From positions 1 to 5,923 of the forward strand of contig QNAZ01000055.1 of NCBI GenBank assembly GCA_003641645.1: a stretch of DNA of 5,923 nt, read 5' to 3'. The DNA is from Thermodesulfobacteriota bacterium. Lineage in GTDB: Bacteria > Desulfobacterota > Thermodesulfobacteria > Thermodesulfobacteriales > Thermodesulfobacteriaceae. The notes beneath the pieces were generated by a model, which worked only from the letters and a program-made list of their open reading frames with translations, did not search any database and had not been told where the DNA came from. Of the stretch, positions 1 through 5,142 are shown one piece after another. The position numbers were made by a program, and so were the translations under genes. The first letter of the stretch is position 1. Each line of letters begins with the position of its first letter.

Positions 1-1
1 A

Positions 2-475
2 CAAATAATAAAATACGAAAATGGAAGAATTGAGTATTGGGGAAGAAGGCTTGAAAAACATCCAAATTGGACAAAAAATCTTTCTTATTTGAATTCCTCC
101 TTAAAAGATATTCCAAATGGAACATTACTTGATTGCGAGCTCTATTCAACAAAAGGAAGAAGAGGGATTCCTTCTGTTTTAACAAGGACTAAAAAAGCAG
201 AACCATTAATTTTTGTTTTTGATATTATTTTTTTGAATAATGAATTTTTAGGAAATAAACCACTTAGAGAAAGAAAAAGGATTTTAGAATTGTTAAAATT
301 AAATCCACCTGTTTATTTAATTGAATATAAAAAATTGGAAAATCTTGAAGAATCTCTTAAAGAAAATCTCGAAAAAGGTTACGAAGGAATAGTATTGAAA
401 AATCTGGATTCTCCTTATATTATTTCAAAAGAAGCTCCCATAGCAACTCATCACTGGCGAAAAATGAAGGGGTAA
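2..475 (+). CDS. ATP-dependent DNA/polynucleotide ligase, nucleotidyltransferase domain (5' end missing)
   Basis: This is the C-terminal 157 codons of a covalent nucleotidyltransferase of the ATP-dependent DNA ligase type, which would seal nicks through a lysyl-AMP intermediate. The frame is open from base 2, so the start lies left of the window; the TTG at 89 is internal. Counting from the first visible codon, NGRIEYWGRR (7-16) fits motif Ia, LLDCELYS (42-49) motif III (usual DGE, here DCE), FVFDIIFLN (71-79) motif IIIa, EGIVLK (128-133) motif IV and WRKMK (152-156) motif V. The motif I lysine (KxDG) must lie just outside the window. The protein ends one residue after motif V, where most DNA ligases continue into an OB-fold of about 100 residues. 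It is followed 6 bases later by an unknown gene in the same frame. An RNA ligase or another member of the superfamily is possible. The family call is firm; the substrate is not. Confidence 0.85.
   Translation, partial: QIIKYENGRIEYWGRRLEKHPNWTKNLSYLNSSLKDIPNGTLLDCELYSTKGRRGIPSVLTRTKKAEPLIFVFDIIFLNNEFLGNKPLRERKRILELLKLNPPVYLIEYKKLENLEESLKENLEKGYEGIVLKNLDSPYIISKEAPIATHHWRKMKG
467..472 (+). promoter_or_regulatory. Ribosome binding site of the 169-aa gene
   Basis: AAGGGG lies 9 bases before the ATG at 482, inside the last codons of the ligase gene. It supports that ATG over the next in-frame ATG at 509 and suggests separate initiation rather than readthrough of the ligase stop codon. Confidence 0.6.
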
Positions 476-481
476 ATAAAA

Positions 482-991
482 ATGAGACCAGTTGGACGTT
501 TTCAAGTAATGGCTACATTGCAGGCAGCAAGAGCTTGTGCCCTGGGTTATTCCATTGAAGAGGCAAAAAGTTTTGGATTAAATAGAGCTATATTTTATGC
601 TGCAGCTAAAAGAGGATTTAAACATTTGAGAAGACCAACAAAACTTACATTACCTAAATGGAAGTTAATTCGTAAATTTCCAAAAGAAGATATCGAAAAA
701 ATAGAAAAAAGTTTTTCTATTGAAAAAATCGGAGATGAAATGGCTTATTGCGTGAAGATTAAGGATAAAAAATTTTTTGTTATTGGAGACGAGATCCAAA
801 CTCCAGAGGAATTTAAAAAACAAATAGAATCTCGTTTTCAAGGAAAGTTTGAAGAAGCATGGAAAGAGGCATTGGAAATCGTAAAGAGTTATGATAAAGG
901 GGTTTTACTCTCTCAAAGATACTTTTTTGAGGTTGTTTATAAGCCAAGAAGGGATGAGCTTGCAAAAAAATGGTCAGAAATGGTTAAATAA
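482..991 (+). CDS. Hypothetical basic protein, possible helix-turn-helix, downstream of ligase
   Basis: I do not recognise this 169-residue protein. It is lysine-rich and has no signal peptide or membrane segment, so it is probably cytoplasmic. Residues 10-22 look helical and Ala-rich. Residues 23-46 (YSIEEAKSFGLNR and on to KRGF) have the spacing of a helix-turn-helix (SxEEA...G+xR...Y...KRG), followed by a basic stretch HLRRPTK (48-54), so nucleic-acid binding is plausible. The middle (about 78-103) alternates short strand-like pieces, VKIKDKKFFVIGDE among them, and the end (about 108-169) is charged and helical. The start at 482 is chosen for its AAGGGG site. The gene is 6 bases after the ligase and almost certainly co-transcribed with it, which suggests a role with DNA or RNA ends. 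It does not obviously look like the missing OB-fold, although the central strand-rich part leaves some doubt. The CDS is confident; the function is unknown. Confidence 0.8.
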   Translation: MRPVGRFQVMATLQAARACALGYSIEEAKSFGLNRAIFYAAAKRGFKHLRRPTKLTLPKWKLIRKFPKEDIEKIEKSFSIEKIGDEMAYCVKIKDKKFFVIGDEIQTPEEFKKQIESRFQGKFEEAWKEALEIVKSYDKGVLLSQRYFFEVVYKPRRDELAKKWSEMVK

Positions 992-1032
992 ATCTTCATT
1001 AAAATTTCAAAAAAGATATGTAAGACTCGAAA
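992..1032. other. Convergent intergenic gap without clear terminator
   Basis: These 41 bases separate the 3' ends of the ligase block (+) and the transporter operon (-). I see only a weak ATCTT/AAGAT inverted pair (992-996 and 1013-1017) with a long AT-rich loop, and no GC-rich hairpin followed by a T-run on either strand. Termination may be Rho-dependent, or the two transcripts may overlap at their ends. Confidence 0.5.
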
Positions 1033-2151
1033 TCAACTAATAGTTAACCCTATGCGGATTTGATTCCTGCTTTTAATATTTTCAAAAAAATATAAATTTC
1101 TCTGATTAAAGCCTATTTTTATCTTTTTTTCAAAAGTTTCATCTTTTGATAAAATTTTGAAATTATATTCACCAAATTTCACATAAATTAACTTTTCTCT
1201 TCCCCAGGATTCTACTAATTTTGTCTCTCCTAAAAAAACATAATCAGCTTTTTCTGGATTTATAAACAAATCTTCTGGTCTTATACCAATTACTATTTTT
1301 TTATCTTTTATAAGATGTCTTTTTTCATCAGGAATTTTTATTTTTAAATCCTTTATTAAACCATAAGCTGAACTTTTATCTTCTACTACATCAACTACAA
1401 AAAGATTCATAGGAATTCTTCCTATAAATTGTGCAATAAAAATATTTTTTGGATTTTTATATAATTCTTCAGGTGTTCCTACCTGTTCTATTTTACCATC
1501 TCTCATTACAGCAATTCTTTTACCCAGACTCATGGCTTCAACTTGATCATGGGTTACATAAATTGTAGTTATCCCAAGCTCCTCTTGAAGAGATTTAATT
1601 TCAGCTCTTGCACTTATTCTTAATTGAGCATCAAGATTTGAAAGAGGCTCATCCAAAAGAAATACCGAAGGTTTTCTTACTAAAGCCCTTGCAATAGCAA
1701 CTCTCTGTTTTTGACCACCGGAAAGTTCTGCGGGTCTTGCTGTTAACAAATCTTTTATATTAAGCATTTCAGCTACTTTCTCTACTTCTTTTTTAATTTT
1801 ATCTTTATCCATTTTTTGTATCTTTAAAGGAAAAGCAATATTTTCAAAAACACTCAGATGAGGGTAAAGAGCATAGTTTTGAAATACCATAGCAATGTTT
1901 CTATCCTTAGGGGGAATAAATACATTTTTTTCTTTAGAAGCAATTAAATTTTCTCCAAAGTAAATCTCTCCTGAAGTAGGTTTTTCAAGACCAGCGATTA
2001 AATTTAGAAGAGTTGATTTTCCACAACCACTTGGACCTAAAATTACAAAAAATTCTCCAGCCTGGATCTCCAAATTTACATTATCTACTGCTTTAATTTT
2101 TCCACGGATAGAATAAAAAATTTTTGAAAGATTAATTAATCTTAGGTTCAT
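1033..2151 (-). CDS. Sugar ABC importer ATPase, MalK/UgpC type
   Basis: This is the ATP-hydrolysing subunit of a CUT1 carbohydrate importer, acting as a dimer on the inner face of the inner membrane. It has 372 residues, typical of MalK. Visible motifs are Walker A GPSGCGKST (39-47), Q-loop Gln91, signature LSGGQ (143-147), Walker B VFLLDEP (163-169), D-loop SNLDA (171-175) and switch His201 in VTHDQVEAMSLG. After about residue 240 comes the extra C-terminal TOBE/regulatory domain of the MalK group, with the diagnostic GIRPEDL (289-295). All catalytic residues are present. Its ATG overlaps the stop of the upstream permease gene by 4 bases (ATGA), with a good AGGAGC site, so it is the last gene of the operon. 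MalK-type ATPases are sometimes shared between several sugar importers; whether this one is cannot be seen here. The class is very secure; the exact sugar is not. Confidence 0.96.
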   Translation of the reverse strand: MNLRLINLSKIFYSIRGKIKAVDNVNLEIQAGEFFVILGPSGCGKSTLLNLIAGLEKPTSGEIYFGENLIASKEKNVFIPPKDRNIAMVFQNYALYPHLSVFENIAFPLKIQKMDKDKIKKEVEKVAEMLNIKDLLTARPAELSGGQKQRVAIARALVRKPSVFLLDEPLSNLDAQLRISARAEIKSLQEELGITTIYVTHDQVEAMSLGKRIAVMRDGKIEQVGTPEELYKNPKNIFIAQFIGRIPMNLFVVDVVEDKSSAYGLIKDLKIKIPDEKRHLIKDKKIVIGIRPEDLFINPEKADYVFLGETKLVESWGREKLIYVKFGEYNFKILSKDETFEKKIKIGFNQRNLYFFENIKSRNQIRIGLTIS

Positions 2152-2975
2152 TCTTTTATAGCTCCTCTTGTTAATCCTTGCATAATATGTTTTTGGAAGA
2201 GAGTGACGATTATTATTACTGGAAGTAAAGAAAGAGCTGTAAAAGCCATTATACTTCCCCAGGGAAGTTCTCCGTGAAGTCCCTGAAACATAGCAATTCC
2301 TACAGGAACTGTCCTGGCACGGTAATCAATGGTTAGTATTAAGGCAAAAAGAAATTCATTAAAAGAAAATAGAAAAGAAAGTAAACCTGCAGAAACAAGA
2401 CCAGGTTTTGTTAGGGGTAATATGATTTTCAAAAAAGCCTGAAACCAGCTACAACCATCTACAAGGGCAGATTTATCTAAATCCTTAGGTATTTTTGAAA
2501 AATAACTTACCATAATCCAGAGAGAAATAGGTATACTCCACGAGATATATGGCAAAATAAGGGCTTGATAAGTATTTATAAAATTTAAAATTTTCATTAA
2601 TTTAAAAAGGAACCCGATTACACTTATTTGGGGAAACATAGAAGATGCAAGAATAAAAAGTAGAATAGAAAACTTAAAAGGAAAATCCAATCTTGAAATA
2701 GCATAGGCACCAAGAGTAGCTACAAAAACCGAAAAAATAGCACTTATACCAGAAATTATCAAACTATTTTTAATATAGTCTAAACAATGAAGGCTTGGAT
2801 CTTTTAAAATTTTAATATAATTTGAAAAAGTAAATTCTATTTCTTTTAAAGAGAAGATGTCCCAGCTTTTACAAAAGCTTATAATTAACATATATAAAAA
2901 AGGTATAAGACAAAAGGAAAGGACAAACAAGGTAGCTATAAAGAATAAAATTTTTATAAGTTTTTCTTCCTTCAT
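2148..2975 (-). CDS. Sugar ABC importer permease, MalG type
   Basis: This is one of the two inner-membrane channel subunits of the CUT1 importer. It has 275 residues, a normal MalG-family length, with about six hydrophobic segments near 7-36, 70-94, 103-127, 136-158, 192-215 and 242-262. The cytoplasmic EAA loop that docks on the ATPase is at about 166-193: KSALVDGC, then FLKIILPLTKPGL. The Asp-Gly pair (173-174) and the ILPLTKP end are intact, while the name-giving EAA is KSA. The C-terminus QKHIMQGLTRGAIKE is the usual MalG-type tail. Its start overlaps the stop of the MalF-type gene as ATGA, preceded by AGGAAG, and its own stop overlaps the ATPase start. It should pair with the MalF-type subunit encoded just upstream. 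The sugar is not determined from this protein. Confidence 0.95.
   Translation of the reverse strand: MKEEKLIKILFFIATLFVLSFCLIPFLYMLIISFCKSWDIFSLKEIEFTFSNYIKILKDPSLHCLDYIKNSLIISGISAIFSVFVATLGAYAISRLDFPFKFSILLFILASSMFPQISVIGFLFKLMKILNFINTYQALILPYISWSIPISLWIMVSYFSKIPKDLDKSALVDGCSWFQAFLKIILPLTKPGLVSAGLLSFLFSFNEFLFALILTIDYRARTVPVGIAMFQGLHGELPWGSIMAFTALSLLPVIIIVTLFQKHIMQGLTRGAIKE
2161..2166 (-). promoter_or_regulatory. Ribosome binding site of the ATPase gene
   Basis: On the minus strand this reads AGGAGC, 9 bases before the ATPase ATG and inside the final codons of the permease gene upstream. With the ATGA overlap it allows both fresh initiation and coupling to the permease. Confidence 0.6.
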
Positions 2976-3853
2976 AGAACTTCCTGTCTGAATTTTCCTA
3001 CTCTTAAGTATATTATTGAGGCAATAAAGGATATTATAAAAAGGATAACTGAGATAGAGGAAGCATATCCAAAATCTCCTGTTATATAATATTTATAAGC
3101 ATAAAGTGAAAGGGAAGTAGTGGCTCCTCCAGGACCACCTTTTGTGAGGACATAAATAAGATCAAAAATTCTTACAGCATCTATGGTTCTAAAAAGAAGT
3201 GCAATTATAATTGCAGGTTTTAAAAGAGGAAGTGTTATTTTAAAAAATCTTTGCAAAAAATTTGCTCTATCTATAACAGCTTGATAATATATCTCTTTTG
3301 GTATAGCTTGAAGCCCTGCAAGTAAAATGATAGCTACAAAAGGTGTGGTTTTCCATACATCTGCAATAACAAGAGCTACAAAAGCTGAAAATCCTGTTTC
3401 AAGCCAATTAATTGGTTCATTAATTATTCTTATTTTTAAAAGAAGAAAATTTGCCAGACCATAACTATAATTATATATGAGTTCCCATAACCTTGCAGAA
3501 ATTGCTGCTGGAATTGCCCAGGGAAGAAGCACACAAACCCTTATGAATCCTTTATAAGGAATTTCGTAATTTAGAACCAAAGTAAAGATAATTCCTAAAA
3601 AAATTTCAAGAGGAACAGAAACAATAAAAAAAATAATAGTAAATTTTAAAGAATTCCAAAATCCACTATCACTTAATAAATAAAAATAATTTTGAAATAA
3701 AACAAACCTTTTATTGAGAAAAATAATATCTTTGAAAAAGCTGTTTATAAAAGTAGCTATAACTGGAATAAATATGAAAAAAAGTGTAAGAATAAAAACA
3801 GGTAATAAAAAAATAAAAGAGGTTTTAAGATCCTCTTTATAATAAGTTTTCAT
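2972..3853 (-). CDS. Sugar ABC importer permease, MalF type
   Basis: This is the second inner-membrane channel subunit of the CUT1 importer. It has 293 residues, the usual length for the short MalF-like permeases of trehalose, maltose and alpha-glucoside systems; E. coli MalF is much longer. Hydrophobic segments lie near 11-38, 69-93, 102-124, 154-180, 208-222 and 262-284. The EAA loop is at about 190-214, YQAVIDRAN then FFKITLPLLKP; the conserved Gly after Asp195 is Arg196. RTIDAVRIFDLIYVLT (222-237) and GGPGGATTSL (239-248) are characteristic of this permease group. Its start overlaps the binding-protein stop as ATGA, with only a weak purine-rich stretch upstream, so translation probably depends on ribosomes finishing the binding-protein gene. 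It pairs with the MalG-type subunit. The class is secure; the substrate is inferred from family resemblance. Confidence 0.95.
   Translation of the reverse strand: MKTYYKEDLKTSFIFLLPVFILTLFFIFIPVIATFINSFFKDIIFLNKRFVLFQNYFYLLSDSGFWNSLKFTIIFFIVSVPLEIFLGIIFTLVLNYEIPYKGFIRVCVLLPWAIPAAISARLWELIYNYSYGLANFLLLKIRIINEPINWLETGFSAFVALVIADVWKTTPFVAIILLAGLQAIPKEIYYQAVIDRANFLQRFFKITLPLLKPAIIIALLFRTIDAVRIFDLIYVLTKGGPGGATTSLSLYAYKYYITGDFGYASSISVILFIISFIASIIYLRVGKFRQEVL
2980..2985 (-). promoter_or_regulatory. Ribosome binding site of the MalG-type gene
   Basis: On the minus strand this reads AGGAAG, only 4 bases before the ATG and within the last codons of the MalF-type gene. The short spacing, together with the ATGA overlap, is consistent with translational coupling. 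Confidence 0.5.
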
Positions 3854-5133
3854 TCTTCATATCTTTTTATCATAAAATTTATTTCTTTTTCTGCAAGTTT
3901 TAGAGCCTCTTGAGGTGTTAATTTATTGGCTAAGGAGGCATTTATATATCTTTGCATAGTTTCTGAAATTAAAGGATAATAAGGCAAATTAGGTCTGGGA
4001 ATAAGGTTATTAAAAATATGTTTTAATTTTTTAAAATGGGGTAAAGTTCTAAGTAATTCTTTATCCTCATATACATCTTTTCTTCCTGGATTCCATCCTA
4101 AATTTAAAGCTAATTTCTTTTGGATATTATATGAGAGAATAAATTCAACAAATTTCCAGCTTTCCTCTTTATGATCAGAATATCTTGATATTCCTATATG
4201 CCATCCACCAAGAGTTGAAGCAATTTTACCATTTTTAAAATGGGGTAAAGGAGCAATTCCTATTTTATTTTTTACTGGTGAATCATCTTTTTGATGTAAT
4301 ATCCAAGCATAAGGCCAGTTTCTTTCAAACAAAGCATAACCTTTTTGAAAATATATTCTTGTTTCTTCTTCCTTCATCTCAGTAAATGTATTAGGAGGAG
4401 ATATTTTATAGTGATGAATAAAAGCTCTAAGGAGTTCCAGAGCTTTTATATTTTGAGGAGAATCAAGAATAATTTTACGATTATTAAAAACAACTCCTCC
4501 ATTGTTAGAAGAAGCAATTTCTAAAAAATTACATATTAATCCTTCATACTGAGCTCCTTGCCATACAAATCCATAAAAATTAGGAATTTTTTTTCTCATA
4601 AAATTTTGCACTTTTAAAGAATAATTAATTAGCTCATTCCAGGTTTGGGGAGGTTGCTGAATTCCGAATTTTTTTAATAAATCTTTTCTATAATAAAGAA
4701 TCCCTCCATCTATATAAACTGGAAGAGCAATAATTTTTCCTTTATAAGTGTCAACTTCATTCACTACATTTTTAAAGAAGATATCTAAAGAAAGGGAGCT
4801 CATTTTTAGATATTTATTTAAAGGTTCTAACCAGTTTGATCTTGAAAATTGAGCTATCCATATAACATCCATTAAAAAAACATCTGGATCTTCTGCCTTG
4901 GAAGCAAGGGCTATAACTAAACTTTGCCTTCTTTGGTCTGTATCAGCAGGTTGTTTAAGAATTTCAACTTCAATACCTGTTTGTTCTTCAAATTCTTTGA
5001 TAATTTTATCCCAAAAAGCCACTTCATTTGGTGCCCCTCCAACCATAAAGGTTATTTTACTTTTATATTTAGAGGAACAACTAATGAGGAAAGTAATAGA
5101 AAAAAGAGAGAATAAAATTTTTAAAAATTTCAT
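3850..5133 (-). CDS. Sugar-binding lipoprotein of ABC importer (extracellular family 1)
   Basis: This solute-binding protein captures the sugar outside the inner membrane and hands it to the permeases. It has 427 residues, normal for the family. The N-terminus is a lipoprotein signal: MKFLK, a hydrophobic core, then lipobox LISC with the lipidated Cys at 19. The mature part starts with a strand, helix and WDKIIKEFEEQTGIEVEI (41-58). GYALFERNWPYAW (265-277) and LGGWHIGIS (308-316) are typical of trehalose/maltose/alpha-glucoside binders. The RPNLPYYPLIS segment (380-390), then LTPQEAL (405-411), is the usual C-terminal signature. It is 9 bases downstream of the GGDEF gene and overlaps the MalF-type gene by 4. 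The Shine-Dalgarno site is weak for a protein normally needed in excess over its permeases. An alpha-glucoside or related oligosaccharide is the best guess for the ligand, with modest certainty. The pentapeptide LPHFK occurs twice (296-300, 364-368), through a 19-base identical stretch. Confidence 0.94.
   Translation of the reverse strand: MKFLKILFSLFSITFLISCSSKYKSKITFMVGGAPNEVAFWDKIIKEFEEQTGIEVEILKQPADTDQRRQSLVIALASKAEDPDVFLMDVIWIAQFSRSNWLEPLNKYLKMSSLSLDIFFKNVVNEVDTYKGKIIALPVYIDGGILYYRKDLLKKFGIQQPPQTWNELINYSLKVQNFMRKKIPNFYGFVWQGAQYEGLICNFLEIASSNNGGVVFNNRKIILDSPQNIKALELLRAFIHHYKISPPNTFTEMKEEETRIYFQKGYALFERNWPYAWILHQKDDSPVKNKIGIAPLPHFKNGKIASTLGGWHIGISRYSDHKEESWKFVEFILSYNIQKKLALNLGWNPGRKDVYEDKELLRTLPHFKKLKHIFNNLIPRPNLPYYPLISETMQRYINASLANKLTPQEALKLAEKEINFMIKRYEE
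4028..4046. repeat. 19-base direct repeat, copy 1 (within binding-protein gene)
   Basis: This stretch is identical to 4232-4250, 204 bases away, which is exactly 68 codons. Both copies are in the same frame and encode LPHFK plus part of the next codon. It is more likely chance or local codon preference than a functional element. Confidence 0.5.
4232..4250. repeat. 19-base direct repeat, copy 2 (within binding-protein gene)
   Basis: This is the second copy of the stretch at 4028-4046. Here it encodes residues 296-300 of the binding protein. Confidence 0.5.
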
Positions 5134-5142
5134 TTAAAAAAT

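Noticed and set aside
89..475. A complete short gene starting at TTG 89
   Set aside because: The frame is open to base 2, and the upstream codons match ligase motif Ia (NGRIEYWGRR), so the TTG is internal and the gene is cut by the window edge.
482..991. The 169-aa protein as the split-off OB-fold of the ligase
   Set aside because: Its first 60 residues look helical and helix-turn-helix-like, no motif VI is visible, and it has its own ribosome binding site. Only the short central strand-rich part leaves doubt.
992..1017. Possible hairpin terminator ATCTT...AAGAT after the 169-aa gene
   Set aside because: The stem is five AT-rich base pairs with a loop of about 16 bases and no T-run, too weak to call.
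1031..1065. Inverted pairs near the ATPase stop (AATCAA/TTGATT, and AACTA-A-TAGTT at 1035-1045)
   Set aside because: One has a 23-base loop and the other a single-base centre. They overlap coding sequence and are expected by chance in AT-rich DNA.
4898..5137. Plus-strand open frames opposite the binding-protein signal region (4898-5137 and 4924-5115)
   Set aside because: They are antisense to a well-supported lipoprotein gene, have no recognisable domain, and their composition is that of a reverse-strand shadow.
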